Shown here: positions 33,380-45,215 of the stretch, piece after piece | Position numbering within the stretch: the first letter of the stretch is position 1 | Layout of the letters: each line of letters opens with the position of its first letter | NCBI RefSeq assembly: GCF_026210795.1 | Contig: NC_089435.1 | Location: 1,426,001-1,490,000 of the forward strand | Direction: 5' to 3' | DNA: 64,000 nt | DNA from: Rhizophagus irregularis | Lineage: Eukaryota; Glomeromycota; Glomeromycetes; Glomerales; Glomeraceae | Notes under the pieces: generated by a model | What the model saw: only the letters and a program-made list of their open reading frames with translations | Databases searched by the model: none | Told to the model about the DNA's origin: nothing | Made by a program: the position numbers and the translations under genes

Positions 33380-33469
33380 CGTTGCACACTTTACGCCGTC
33401 CATCCTATATAATAGAGATAATAAAGGCTACCAGTTAATTTAATTTTTTTTTTTATTTATTTAAAAAAA
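33380..33469 (+). promoter_or_regulatory. Core promoter and leader of the F-box-like gene
   Basis: CACACTTTACGCCGTCCATCC lies about 80 bp before the ATG and matches the promoter at 10838. It is followed by a T-rich tract and a run of A abutting the ATG. Confidence 0.5.
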
Positions 33470-34930
33470 ATGTTGAAGCTTAATAAAGACGTAATTTTTT
33501 TAATATTAGAAGAATTACAAGATGATAATAAGTCACTTTATTCATGCCTTTTAGTAAATAGAACTTGGTGTGAAACAACCGTTCCGATTTTATGGAAGAA
33601 TCCCGCTAGACAATATTATTCAACCAACAACGCTTATAATATTTTATTAAATGTAATACTTTTACATTTATCGGAAGAATCAAGAAATAATTTGAAATAT
33701 CAAGGAATAAACCTTTTTATGAAACCATATCAAAGACCTTTATTTAATTATATTAGTTTTTGGAGACATTTGGATTTATTTTTTTTAGAACATATGATAA
33801 ATGTTTTTGATACGTATACTGTAAAATCCAAAATTTTTATTATAGAAGATGAGATATTTAAATTATTTATTAATGGAAATACAAATTTTGTTTCTCTTTT
33901 TATTCCAAAATTACTTAATCCTCGTATATTCAATATTTTAGGGAATGAACATTGTTTTTCAGGACTTGAATACTTTTATTGTGATGATAATACCAACAGT
34001 AATATTTTAGAAAGATTGGCAAAGATAAGCACATCAATTGAAAAATTGAGAGTTGATATTAGATATAATGATGTTGATAATCCTGGAATCGTTGAATTAA
34101 TTGAAGGTCAAAAAAATTTAAGAGATGTCAAATTAATCTATAATAATTCATATCTTAATAATGAGTCATATCGAAAATCACTTGAAGAATCGTTGATTAA
34201 ATGTGCGGATACTATTCAATATTTGAGAATAGATTGGAATCCTGTTACAAATTTTCTTTCAACTCTCGTAAATTTAGTAAGTTTAGATTTGAATTTACGC
34301 CTCACACATTTATTACTTGAAACAAATTGTCATTTAGAAAAAGTTTCTTTACCCGTTTTAAAAATTTTAAGAGCACAGCAAGTCCCACCAAAGGTTTTAG
34401 CAAGTTTAATTGAAAGTACAAAAGGACATCTTATTGAAATAAGTATTTTACATCAAAGTGTTGATGATGGAAAACTTATCCGAACAATTTGTAAATATTG
34501 TCCAAATCTCTGTTATCTTAAATTATCAATATTTACCAAGAGTCTCACAGAATTTGAAAATTTATTAATTAGTTGTCAATTTTTAAATGAATTAGAAATT
34601 ATTGGTAGTTATAATAATATAAATAATTTTAATTTTAATGAATTATTTAATTGGGATAAATTATTTTCAATCTTAACAAAATCTTCACCAATTAGTTTAT
34701 TTAAATTTAAATTTTTTTCTGCTTGGAAAATCGAATCGGAATCTATAAGATTATTTCTTGATAATTGGAGGGATAGATATCCTATGTTATTACAACTTTT
34801 TTTAACAAAAAATAAGAATATGGAGCAATTACATCAGCAGCAACATCAGAAATTAGAAGATATAATAGAACATTATAAAAAAATTGGCGTAATTAAGAAA
34901 TATTACATTGATGAGGTTTTAATATTCTAA
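33470..34930 (+). CDS. F-box-like / LRR-like protein
   Basis: 486 residues, single exon. N-terminus MLKLNKDVIFLILEEL and LVNRTWCETTVPILWKNP form the F-box-like domain (about residues 3-45), expected to bind Skp1 in an SCF ligase. Leucine-rich-like repeats follow (TIQYLRIDW, CPNLCYLKLS, SCQFLNELEI). It is closest in the window to the gene at 10936 by wording of the N-terminus and promoter. The C-terminus is short (KKYYIDEVLIF) and lacks the FEDFEW tail. It contains a glutamine/histidine run near the end (LHQQQHQKLED). Substrate unknown. Confidence 0.85.
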   Translation: MLKLNKDVIFLILEELQDDNKSLYSCLLVNRTWCETTVPILWKNPARQYYSTNNAYNILLNVILLHLSEESRNNLKYQGINLFMKPYQRPLFNYISFWRHLDLFFLEHMINVFDTYTVKSKIFIIEDEIFKLFINGNTNFVSLFIPKLLNPRIFNILGNEHCFSGLEYFYCDDNTNSNILERLAKISTSIEKLRVDIRYNDVDNPGIVELIEGQKNLRDVKLIYNNSYLNNESYRKSLEESLIKCADTIQYLRIDWNPVTNFLSTLVNLVSLDLNLRLTHLLLETNCHLEKVSLPVLKILRAQQVPPKVLASLIESTKGHLIEISILHQSVDDGKLIRTICKYCPNLCYLKLSIFTKSLTEFENLLISCQFLNELEIIGSYNNINNFNFNELFNWDKLFSILTKSSPISLFKFKFFSAWKIESESIRLFLDNWRDRYPMLLQLFLTKNKNMEQLHQQQHQKLEDIIEHYKKIGVIKKYYIDEVLIF

Positions 34931-35260
34931 TAGTATTATATATAATATATATATATATTTTTTTGACATTTTTGACTAATATAAAGAACATTTTGTATTT
35001 ATGATATTTAGTCAAGTATATTTACTTTTCATATAGTCAAATAGAAATTTTTTTTTATATATAAGGTATGAAAAATGTAGGAAAGTTATGTAAATAAAAT
35101 CTTTTCTTCAACATCCTTAACGTTGAGCATATTATTAAAAAAAATTTTATTATATGTTTTTTATGTATGTTCTACGGATATAATTTTTGATATCTGTTGA
35201 TTTTATTTTGTGTCCGACACATTTTGTTATTAGTTATACACACTTTATGCTGTCTTGAAT
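34931..35260. other. Intergenic; decayed F-box promoter at right end
   Basis: AT-rich. At 35239-35255 ACACACTTTATGCTGTC is a decayed version of the F-box-family promoter motif, now only about 20 bp from the relic coding segment that follows. Confidence 0.4.
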
Positions 35261-35395
35261 TGCCGTGTCGATTTTATTGAAGCGCTAAACAATATTATTC
35301 AAAACCATAACGCATAAAATTTTATTTAATGCAATACTTTTAGTTTGTCAAAAAAATCAAGAGATGATTTGAAGAGTTAAGGAATTGATAATTCT
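35261..35395 (+). pseudogene. F-box-like relic fragment
   Basis: Translations in three frames recover VSILLKR (for VPILWKN), then a YYS-like block, a block equivalent to NVILLHLSEESRNN (SLSKKSRDDLKS) and GID. The true N-terminal domain is deleted between the promoter motif and VPIL. Nothing beyond GINLF survives. Confidence 0.68.
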
Positions 35396-35719
35396 ATTAT
35401 TTCATTCGAATTTTTTTTTTTTTATAACTCAACGAACGATTTTTCCTATAACAGATAGTAAAAGTATTAAAATATCATGTCGTAGGAAATGAGATATCGA
35501 GACTCGAGTTTATTTATTAATGAATGTGATTTGATGATATTGTATCTCTTTCATCGCAATATTATCTAAATTTCAATTGTATCGTATCTCATCCGGAAGC
35601 TTATATATTGATCACGTGATTTGAGGCGAAAGAAAATATGTATATAATAAAAAGAAAAAATTTGACGTTTAAAAGAAACGTAACTTTTTCAACTTTCATC
35701 ATCAACGACCTTTGGAATT

Positions 35720-36028
35720 TCAGATAAAGACCAAGAATTCCTTTCAAGAACAGGCGTATTTTTAAGACGAACACCTCCTCCAGACAATTCTTCAGAAGCA
35801 ACAAGTCCATCTCTTCACGTGCGGAGACGATCTATCCCGCTAACAATTAATAATGAAATTTTTTTACAAACAATACCGGACTTTTAAATGCCTGTACCAT
35901 TCTGTAGGCGACAATATTTACGTACAGCATCGTTGGATGAAAGAGTAATACGCACCGAATTTCTTACACCTATTATCCAAAGGTTGATCAATAGTTCAGA
36001 CGGCACTTCATTTTGGGGGATTGCATAA
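35720..36028 (+). pseudogene. Coding remnant of unknown family, one in-frame stop
   Basis: One frame reads through 102 codons with a single internal stop (35885-35887). It begins after an intron-like TTTCAG with SDKDQEFLSRTGVFLRRTP, includes SLHVRRRSIP, and after the stop MPVPFCRRQYLRTAS and SSDGTSFWGIA. Composition is more GC-rich and arginine/proline-rich than neighbours, so it is not derived from the F-box or kinase families here. It may be one or two exons of a former gene. I do not recognise it. Confidence 0.45.
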
Positions 36029-36611
36029 GTTATGGAAACAAGTTTATTTTTTTCTTTTGGCAGATTAATTTCCTTTATTCAAATTTACTATGTTTTCCGA
36101 TTATAAATTGATGTCGTGATGCATATGTAGTCATGTACCGTATTTTGGCCACATGTATAATACCTTGCAAAAAACAACTCTCATTTTCTAACAACCTTAT
36201 TATCTAAATAATTTAAATAATATACTGTAATAAACATTCTAGGTGTTGCAAGTATAAAACTTCAATTATTATACAAGTTTTTAACGTCTTCCATTAATAA
36301 TAAAAATTCGCACAATAGAGGGAGTAAAAGGGTCAATCCTCCTAAATAATGAGTTTACGAGAAAATCAATGAGTAAAGGAGAGACAAATATAATAATGTC
36401 TTTTATTAATGTTGCGCAAGTAAAGTAATACAAAGTACAGTATTTAATATAAATAATATAAATATCAGTACTCCACGTGGCTTATCTTCTTTAGGCCTTT
36501 TTTGCTCTAGTTGCTAGGGCGGGTAAGATTTGTATCATACTCGGGGTACTATGGCCCGCAAAAAAAATACGGTAATATTTGTTACACAAAAAACGCCTTT
36601 AAAAAAAAAAA
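36029..36611. other. Intergenic; promoter region of the next pseudogene
   Basis: Contains TTGCGCAAG at about 36413, about 200 bp before the pseudogene ATG, and a CCACGTGG site near 36475. A TATGGCCCGCAAA block at about 36550 recurs upstream of the gene at 5325. A T/A leader abuts the ATG. Confidence 0.35.
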
Positions 36612-37944
36612 ATGGTGCGGCTTAACAACGATGTACTTTTCCTAATATTTGAAGAATTAATAAATAAAAATCCTCTATTCATTAGAGCTTGGTGTATAGT
36701 AACGGTGCCGATTTTATGAAAAATCCTGAGCAATTTATTCAATCTAAAGAATCAGTGACTAGACTGTTTAACGTAATACTTTTACATTTATCAAAAGAAT
36801 CAAGAGATATTTTGAAGAATAAGGAAATTAATAACCTTATTTTAGAAACATCTCAACGCCCTTTATTTAATTATATTAATTTTTGGAAATATTTAAATTT
36901 ACATTTTTTTAGAGAGTAATTTCTTCATAATGGATCGTGCCTAATGTAATTTAAAGTTATAATATAAGCTTTATTCATTTTTCTATTCAACAAAATTGTC
37001 AATCATACATATCATATTTCAGGAGATGATCATTACTAGAATCTTTTCATTGCAAATCAAGGTATTTTAAAAGGATTGGCTAGAATATGCAAATCAATTA
37101 AAAAATTCTGGTTTTGATGCTAAATATATTTCTGGGTTCATTAAATTATTTGTAGTACAAAAAAATCTTAATGACGTTAGTTTCATTAATATACCAAGAT
37201 TAAATAAGTCATTTACAAATCACCTGAAGGATTAATAATTAAAAATGCAGATACAATCCAATATTTGGAAATTTGTTGGGAGCCTATTACGAGATTTTTT
37301 CATATTTTGTAAATTTAGTTAGAGTGCCTTAGCACGCGTACAATAATGAGAGTTTATCATTACCTAATTTGAAAATTCTAAAAGCTTATCAAGTTGTATC
37401 TGACGTTTCAGTGAACTTAAATTAAAAATACAGTAGGAAATCTTTCTGAAATTAGCATACTTTGTGATGATGCTAATAATAAAAGACTTATACAAGTAAT
37501 TTATCAAAATTGTCCAAATCTTAGATTTCTTAAACTTTAATTGGTTAGCAACATTAATATACTTATCTCAGAATTTGAGAATATACTAATTAATTGTCAA
37601 CTTTAAATAGATTAACTATCAACACACTACGTGATGATAATGAAATTAGTTGGGTTAAATTATTTCAGATCATCACCGGTTGGTTTATTTAAATTTATAT
37701 TTTCTTCTCAAAAGTTAATTAAATTGGAAGATATAAAATTTTTCTTTGATAATTGGGAAGATAGGAATCCTTTATTGTTAAAAATAGGTTGCTCTTATTA
37801 TTTTTTTAAAATGGAGACGAAGCGACAATTAAAAGATTTATTCGAAAATATAAAACGAAAGGAATAATTAAAAAATATTTCATTGGTGATGGTTGTTTCT
37901 ATGCGTATTCTTATGATGATATAGATTTTGGAATTTTTGATTAA
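36612..37944 (+). pseudogene. F-box-like pseudogene
   Basis: Begins MVRLNNDVLFLIFEELINKN, then IRAWCIVTVPIL. One G is missing in the conserved TTATGGAAAAAT (now TTATGAAAAAT), giving the first frameshift. The next frame carries NVILLHLSKESRDILKNKE and PLFNYINFWKYLNLHFF, then a stop. Later pieces (CPNLRFLKL, SSPVGLFKFIFSS, FFDNWEDRNPLLLKI, KKYFIGDGCFYAYSYDD) are in other frames with deletions. All regions of the family are still traceable, so inactivation is fairly recent. Confidence 0.88.
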
Positions 37945-38690
37945 ATTATTACATTATCTCATTTTCCGTGAAGTTTGATAATTTGAGCATACGGAACTTC
38001 AAATAACGACAAAAAACATTCTTTAATAAAGTATAATTTTTACATTTAATTTGCCCATGAATAATTTTGTTATGTCTAGTGTTTTATTTCAACGTGCTTT
38101 ATAAGGTTCCAGTTTCTTTATTTGGATTGAGCGGGATTCCTTTATTAATTTTGATTCACGTACAGCATGAATATATTTTATATATATATATACATTTAAA
38201 TTCTATATACTTTTACTGTATGTATTTTAAAATTTTTCTTTTATTTCAATTTAAAAGATTATTGAATATATATGATATTGTTTTATATACCTCATAGTTT
38301 ACAAGACACAGTATTATGCGCTTATATTGTTTATTGTTGTTCAGATATGGTTTATTATTGTTCTACATGTATAGTGTCACATATTATTTTATATTACAAA
38401 AGCTTATTCAGTTATCCCGTATATGTGTAACCTTATTTTAAAACAAAAAGGGAAATTATAATCAAACATATAGACGATCATTCATCATTGATGTATCTAT
38501 TGTAAGATATTATTCTTACTTTTATTTATGGTTTAAAGAAATAGAATAATATCAAAAGTTTCAAAGTTATGATACTAGCAAGATATAAAGGCAGTAAAGA
38601 ACGTATTAAATTTATTTTCATTTTGAACCACATAATTTTTTAAATGTTTATATATTTTTTTTTTTTAGAAAATAAAAAAAGCCTATCGAT
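37945..38690. other. Intergenic, no gene seen
   Basis: AT-rich. The 76-codon frame at 38067-38297 is hydrophobic low-complexity and not supported as a gene. Confidence 0.4.
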
Positions 38691-38694
38691 CAAC

Positions 38695-38937
38695 CATGTG
38701 ATCGTCAAAGCATGTGATTCTCGTAAATCTCCATGCAGGTAAGATCGTAACCAATCAGAAATTTTTGGAAAAAGCTCATTTTGTTACTAAAACAAAAATT
38801 CATTGAACGCAGATCTGTTGTGTATTTATTACACCAAATACGCCAACTATATTAAATATAAATAAAAAAGTTATTGATTTTTTAATAGCTTGGCAAACCC
38901 TTTTTTGTCTTTTTTTAAGAAAAAAAAAGAAAAAAAA
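38695..38937 (+). promoter_or_regulatory. Promoter of F-box-like gene: E-box-like, CCAAT box, T/A leader
   Basis: CATGTGATCGTC and CATGTGATTC at about 38695-38720, a CCAATCAG box at 38751, and a pyrimidine tract passing into an A-rich leader ending at the ATG. A CCAAT box at roughly 165-230 bp also precedes the genes at 55114 and 60948. Confidence 0.42.
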
Positions 38938-40446
38938 ATGTCAACACTAGTTGAAGACGTACTTCGATTAATATTAGAAGAACTAAAATATGATAGAATA
39001 TCACTTCATTCATGTATTTTAGTTAATAAAACTTGGTGTAAGATGACGGTACCAATTTTATGGAAAAATCCTGGACAAAATCTTTTAAATGATAATTCAA
39101 AGAATTTATTATTCAATATAATAATTTTACATTTATCAAATGAATCAAGAAATTTTTTAAAGAAACAAGAAATCGATCTTTTTAAAGATATAATTGAATC
39201 ATATAAACATCCTTTATTATTTAATTATATAAGTTATTGGAGATATTTAAATATACATCTTTTAAAAAGTATGATAGTTTCAATAAAAAATATTAAAAAT
39301 TTTGATAAAACTGAAATACCTATTATAAGAAATGAAATATTTAATTTATTTATTAATAATAATAGAAATACAAAATTTTTACGTCTTTGTTTTCCTCAAC
39401 AATTTGATTATCAATTACATCGTATTTCAGGGGCTGAACATTGTTTTTCAAAACTTGAATCATTTCGTTGTTATGCAAATACCAATAAATATATTTTAGA
39501 AGGTTTAGCAGGGATAAGTAAATCTATTAAAAAATTAATATTTGATATTATGTATAGTATTAATTCTGGAATAATTAAATTAATTGAAGCACAAAATAAT
39601 TTAAAGGAAGTTCATTTTATTGATCATACAATAAATTTAAGAGATGAATCTTTTAGTAGACCACTTGAAGAATCATTAATTAAACATGCTAATACTATAC
39701 AATATTTAAGAATTGATTGGAAACCTAATACAGAAATTCTTTCATATCTTGTAAATTTAATAAGTTTAGATATAAATTTAAGTTTAGTGAGAGATATAAA
39801 TTGGAATCATTTAGAAAAATTATCTTTACCATTATTAAAATTTTTAAGAACTCAAAAAGTTCCATCTAGAATTTTATCAAATATAATTGAAAATACAAAA
39901 GGTTACCTTACTGAAATTAGTATACTTTATGAAGGTATTAATGATAAAAAACTTATTCCAACAATTTATCATAATTGTCCAAATCTTAAATATCTTAAAT
40001 TATCATTATCTGTTAGAAATATTATAGAATTTGAAAATTTATTAAATAATTGTCAACTTTTAAATGGATTAGTTGTTGATATATATGATCATATTATTAA
40101 ATTTGATTGGGATAAATTATTTAAAATATTATCAAAATCTTCACCAATTAGTTTAATTAAATTTAAATTTTCTTCTAATAGAATAATTTCTTTGGAAACT
40201 TTAAAATTATTTTTTGATAATTGGAAAAATAGAAATCCAATGTTTTTACATATTATTCCAATGTATTGTTTTACAAGAGCTGAACAACGAAAACAAAAAC
40301 AACAAGAATTACAACAATTAGAAAATTTAATTAAAGAATATAAAGTGAAAGAAATGATTAAAAGATATTATGTTGATTCACATGGTTCTGCATTTGAAGA
40401 TTTTGAGTGGATTCAAAGAAGATCTGATGCTTACATTGAATTTTAG
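38938..40446 (+). CDS. F-box-like / LRR-like protein
   Basis: 502 residues from the ATG at 38938, MSTLVEDVLRLILEEL. The frame extends 16 codons further only to a TTG and through the T/A leader, so the later ATG is the start. F-box-like domain at about residues 4-45 (LVNKTWCKMTVPILWKNP), then leucine-rich-like repeats (TIQYLRIDW, CPNLKYLKLS, NCQLLNGLVV), a glutamine-rich stretch (RKQKQQELQQ) and a family tail FEDFEWIQRR. Codons are the most strongly A/T-ending of the family. Predicted SCF substrate receptor; the target is unknown. Confidence 0.85.
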   Translation: MSTLVEDVLRLILEELKYDRISLHSCILVNKTWCKMTVPILWKNPGQNLLNDNSKNLLFNIIILHLSNESRNFLKKQEIDLFKDIIESYKHPLLFNYISYWRYLNIHLLKSMIVSIKNIKNFDKTEIPIIRNEIFNLFINNNRNTKFLRLCFPQQFDYQLHRISGAEHCFSKLESFRCYANTNKYILEGLAGISKSIKKLIFDIMYSINSGIIKLIEAQNNLKEVHFIDHTINLRDESFSRPLEESLIKHANTIQYLRIDWKPNTEILSYLVNLISLDINLSLVRDINWNHLEKLSLPLLKFLRTQKVPSRILSNIIENTKGYLTEISILYEGINDKKLIPTIYHNCPNLKYLKLSLSVRNIIEFENLLNNCQLLNGLVVDIYDHIIKFDWDKLFKILSKSSPISLIKFKFSSNRIISLETLKLFFDNWKNRNPMFLHIIPMYCFTRAEQRKQKQQELQQLENLIKEYKVKEMIKRYYVDSHGSAFEDFEWIQRRSDAYIEF

Positions 40447-41298
40447 AAATAATTATTAAATGATGAATATAATCATACATTCAATTTGTGTTTTGATGTG
40501 ATAAGCGGGATAATTAGTTTAAATATATAATTATTTTATGAACAGAAAATTTATTTAGGAAATAATTTTAATATATTTATGTATGTATGATATTTTCTTT
40601 ATTAAATAAAACAAAATAGTATTAATAATTATGATAAATATCTTACCCTAAATATGCTACGCTTTATGGAATTATAACGTGTAAAACTATCTATCAGACC
40701 ATAATATTGGTGCTATAAAACTAAGTTTTTTTCACATGAAATTTTTACGTATTAAACTTATATAGAAATTCCATCAATAATAGCTGCTGAAATTATCCTA
40801 TAAAATTTGAGTTCTTTAGGTGTGATGCAATGTTCGAAAATTGACTTGTTTGTCAGCACTGTAATTCTTACCTATTTTATTTATTCATCTATTTATTTTT
40901 TTTTTGTATTATAAAAAATCGTTTAACCGTTAACTCTTTTCTATATATCAAAAATTATAATTTTATTTTTTAATGTTACGCAAGTTACACAAGTTACGCA
41001 AGTTTATTGCAGTGAAACAATTTAATAAAATTAAATTTCGAATAATCATTGTTTGTTTCATTAAAATAATTAGCGCAACATAAAAAGTTAGAGTACAAAA
41101 AGTCGTGTTTACGGTAAACTGATTGGTTACCTATGCCAATTATTAACGTGATCATTCAAAAAAAAGTGACCAATCGGAATAATACCAATTGATCAGCGCA
41201 TGCAGAAATTGTTATACAAATCGCCAAAGTGCGCAAGCGCGCTAAATATAAATTTACGAAGGCTTATTACTTTCCATTGTCTTTTTTTTTAAAAAAAA
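40447..41298. other. Intergenic with clustered promoter-like motifs
   Basis: No gene. GTTACGCAAGTTACACAAG and a further TTACGCAAG stand in tandem around 40975-41003, GATTGG at 41121 and CCAATCGG at 41170, and TGCGCAAGCGCGC near 41230. A T/A leader ends at 41298. These belong to the dead F-box copy that follows. Confidence 0.4.
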
Positions 41299-41360
41299 TG
41301 TTGAAGCTTAACAGAAACTAATATTTGAAAATTTAAAATATAAAAATCTTAAGTGATATC
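41299..41360 (+). pseudogene. F-box-like relic, start only
   Basis: An intact-looking leader and MLKLNRN, followed directly by a piece equivalent to LIFENLKYKN with about five codons missing, then unrelated AT-rich DNA. It shows that the promoter and leader can outlive the gene. Confidence 0.65.
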
Positions 41361-44064
41361 CATAAGGAACTTCAGAGAATCTTTTTTTTTAAAATTGGAA
41401 ATGTAAAAAATGTAAAAAGAGATTTCCAATTAAATTTAGATGAAGTTGTTTATTCATGAATGAAAATTGCATTATTTATTCTATATATATAATTTTTTTT
41501 AAAAAAAGAATCTTTGAATATGAAAAAAAAATAAAAAAAGATGAAAAATATAACATATATAAATCACAAAGATAAAAAAATTACTCAATTGTGAATATGA
41601 TATATATTCAAGCCAACTCCCTTTATTGGGGTATCTGTAATAGGCGAATTAAATTCGTCAAATGATTGTCTTGTAATAGGGTATCATTTTTTTATGAGTT
41701 AGTGGATAAATACAAAGGATTATTTCAACATAAAAGTTTATTTCTTAATATTATACTATTTTATTATTTGTTATATGAAATTATTTCATTATATATTATA
41801 TATTATATATGTTTTCTATTATGTTTTCTATTCTGTTTTATAATATGTTTTATAATATGTTTTATAATCTGATTTGCAATTTTTTTTTGTGAATAAAGGT
41901 TGTTTATATACGTGCGGATTTTACTATTTAATTAAAAAAATATTAAATAATAATAAATTTTATTATTTAATTAATTTATGATTATTAATAAATTATTAGT
42001 AGTATAATATAAATAAAAAAAACAAAACAATAATTATATTTTCATTATTATTTAGTTGATTAATAATAAAAATAAATAATAAAAAAATGTATAATCTGTT
42101 TTTGGAAATTAAGCTAATTTTGGATGATGAAAATTCTAGTGATATACTATGTTTTTATTTAAATAATAAATAAAATAATAAAAGATTGTTTTGTAATAAA
42201 TAAAATGATCAACCCGGATTAATAAATTGGTACAATATGATTATTAATTATTAAATTAAATTAATATTAATATTTTCTTACTATTTTTTTTTATTTAATA
42301 TGATTAAAAAAAAAAGTACTTTAGTTAAATCACTATTTAAATATTTAAATATTATTTATTATTAATGGGTGCAAATTATTTTGTTTTATTTTGCGATATA
42401 TTGATTTTTATTTTGATTTCTATTTTGATGTTAATTATAATATATTTTACTTAAACATATAATTATTAAATAATTAAGATTTAGGAGAGAAATGAATTTT
42501 TACTTTACAAATAAATGTTGTTTTAATACATAACTGTAGATTTACTATATTTTTTTCTAATCATTGTTATTTAATAATAATTATTATAATTAATAATATA
42601 ATAAATTTCATTATACTAGCTCAAATAGCAAGGTTGAATGGGCAATTCTGTGATAATAGTAATTTTTAATTGTTAGTTTATATTTATTTTTTAAAAAACA
42701 CTAATTATTACTATATATCTGATTATTACTAAAAAAAATCGATAGAACTATTACTTAATAATATTAGAATGACGCCAGTTACCAGGAAGCAAAAGAAAGA
42801 AAAGTAAATTTTTTTTTATAACCGGGAACTAACTATTACTAATTAATATTAGTAAATGTCAATTACCAAACATAAAGAAAGGACAAAGTCTGATTGGACT
42901 CTGATCAGTAAGTTTCGAAAGCTCTGAAAATTGTTTTTATTTATTTTTTAAAAAATATTTTAATTGATTTTTTTTCTTTTTTTCTTATCTATTGTTGGAA
43001 AAAAAATTTCTAAATTGAAAAAAAATCCTAAAAAAAAAATAAAAAAAAAATAAAAACTTCTATTAAAATAAATGAAAATTACTAAATGATTCTGTTGTTA
43101 AAAAAAAAATAATAAAATAACTAAACGATCTATTAAAAAAAATAATAAAAAGTTACTAATAAAAAAAAATAAAAAAAAATTATTAAATGATCTATAGTTA
43201 AAAAAAAATAAATTGTTTAAAAAATAAAAAATACTAATCGTAAAAGAAGAGTGATATTAATTTTAAAAATTTTACAATTTATTAACTTAATAAGTTAATT
43301 GTCTATTACTTATTAATATTAACAAAACTTCAATTACCGGAAATTAAAAAATAATTTAAAATATTAGTAAGCAACATGAATACGAATAGTTCAAGCGCAG
43401 ACAAATCATGTGCTAGACATTAGGTAATTTTTTTAGTATATTATAGATTTTGATAAAATATTTTAATTAACTAAAACACGGGCATCATATGAAACAATAT
43501 TCAATATTTAAACATTTTAAAGCCATTGATTCATTTAATTGTATATCTTTATGATCAATTAATTTTTGAATTAATCTTTATTATCGCTGGTCCAGTTTGT
43601 ATAATTTCATTCAAATAACTTTTTTACATTATTTATATTCTGTATTTACTTATCTATTAACATATTTATCACAAATAATTTTAAAAATTGATTTAAATCA
43701 AAGACTATAATATAATCAATATTATAAAAAATATTTAAAATTAAATTTATAGAAAACTTATATATCTTGTTCACTTCATCCAAAAAATTACTCATTCAAA
43801 TTTCTTATAAGTATTAACGAAACAATATTAATAAATAGTAAATACAAATTTGACGTTCAATTAAAAATTTAAAAGTATTAAAACATATTGTTATTTTTCA
43901 AAATTCATAAAATCAAATATTTAAACATTAAATTCTGACGTAAAGCAAAAAAAAAAAGATAATAAAATGTAAAATTAATTATATGTGCTTATAAACAAAA
44001 AATACCATCAGATTTTATGTTCAAGAAAGAAAAAATATTATAAATCGATTTATGCATCGGTAAT
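41361..44064. other. Extremely AT-rich gap with simple A/T tracts
   Basis: About 2.7 kb of AAT/AAAT-rich sequence without frames. A segment at 42770-43340 repeats phrases such as TTACTAAACGATCTATTAAA and TTAACTTAATAAGTTAATTG, the latter also present in the foldback element. Confidence 0.45.
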
Positions 44065-45215
44065 AAGACGTAAAGAAAGGGGTCTAAAAGAAAAAGACCT
44101 AATAAAGAGAAGACCTAGACAGAGAGAAGATAGACCTAAAAAAAGAAGACGAAAAAAATAAGTTAAAATACCATAACACACACACACTCCACCACTCACA
44201 CACTCCCAACCCACATACCTAAAGAGAGATGTAAAGAAAAGGGCCTAAAAGAAGATCTAATAAAGAGAAGTTCTAGACGGAAGAAGATAAACCTAAAAAA
44301 AAGATGACGAAAAAAAAAATAAAATGAAACACCACATACACAAACCCACACACAAACCCACACTCCCACACTCCCAACCCGCACTCCCACTCCCACCCAA
44401 CCCACACTCCCACACTCCCAACCCGCACTCCCACTCCCACCCACCAACACTCCCAACCCACACTCCCACACTTTCACACTCCCAACCCACACGCACTCCT
44501 AACCCACACTTTCACACTCCCAAACCACACGCACTCCCAACCCACACTCCCACACTCCCAATCCGCACTCCCAACCCACACTCCCATACTCCCAACCCAC
44601 ATACCTAAAAGAGAGATGTAAAAAAAAGGGCCTAAAAGAAGATCTAATAAAGAAGTTCTAGACGGAAGAAGATAAACCTAAAAAAAAGATGACAAAAAAA
44701 AAATGAAATGAAACACCACATACACAAACCAACACTCCCACACTCCCACACACAAACCCACACTCACTCAACCCACATACCTAAGGAAGAAGTGAAGAAA
44801 AGGGCCAAAAGAAAACCTAATAAAGAGAAGACCTAAACAGAGAGAAGATAGACCTAAAAAAAGAGATGAAAAAAAAAAATGACGAAAAAAAAGATGACGA
44901 AACGAAAGAAAAAAGATGACAAAGCGAAAAAAAAGATGATAAAGCAAAAAAAAAGATGACGAAGTGAAAAAAAAGATGATGAAACGAAAAAAAGGGGTCT
45001 AAAAAAAGACCTAGACAGAGAGAAGATAGACCTAAAAAAAAGACGAAAAAAAGATTATAAAAACACCACACATAAACCCAACCCACACTCCCACACTCTA
45101 AAGGAAGACGTAAAGAAAAGGTCCTAATAGATAGAAGACCTAATAAAGAGAAGCCTAGGCAGAGAAAAGATAGACCTCGAAAAAAGAAGACGAAAAAAGT
45201 ATATATTGTGTATAT
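44065..45215. repeat. Higher-order satellite: purine block alternating with CCCACAC block
   Basis: Purine-rich blocks (CCTAATAAAGAGAAGACC, GAAGATAGACCTAAAAAA, GATGACGAAAAAAA) alternate five or six times with CCCACACTCCCAACCC blocks of variable length, ending ACATACCTAAAG before the next purine block. Within it, 44877-44995 is a sub-array of about 20 bp units (GATGACGAAGTGAAAAAAAA). Frames on both strands across it are artefacts of low complexity. Confidence 0.9.
44330..44605 (-). repeat. G-quadruplex-prone tract
   Basis: On the minus strand this part of the satellite reads as many GGG runs separated by 1-5 bases (GGGTTGGGAGTGTGGGAG). It is by far the most GC-rich part of the window. Confidence 0.8.

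Noticed and set aside
35601-35810. 69-codon minus-strand frame
   Set aside because: It is antisense to a better plus-strand frame and has no domain features.
38890-38937. Sixteen-codon extension of the F-box-like gene at 38938
   Set aside because: It begins with TTG and runs through the T/A leader; family N-termini align at 38938.
44065-44605. Telomeric repeat
   Set aside because: The C-rich units vary in length and order and are flanked by purine blocks, unlike a simple telomere.
44196-44608. Frames of 60-98 codons on both strands in the CCCACAC satellite
   Set aside because: Low-complexity repeat lacking stops in several frames; no family features.
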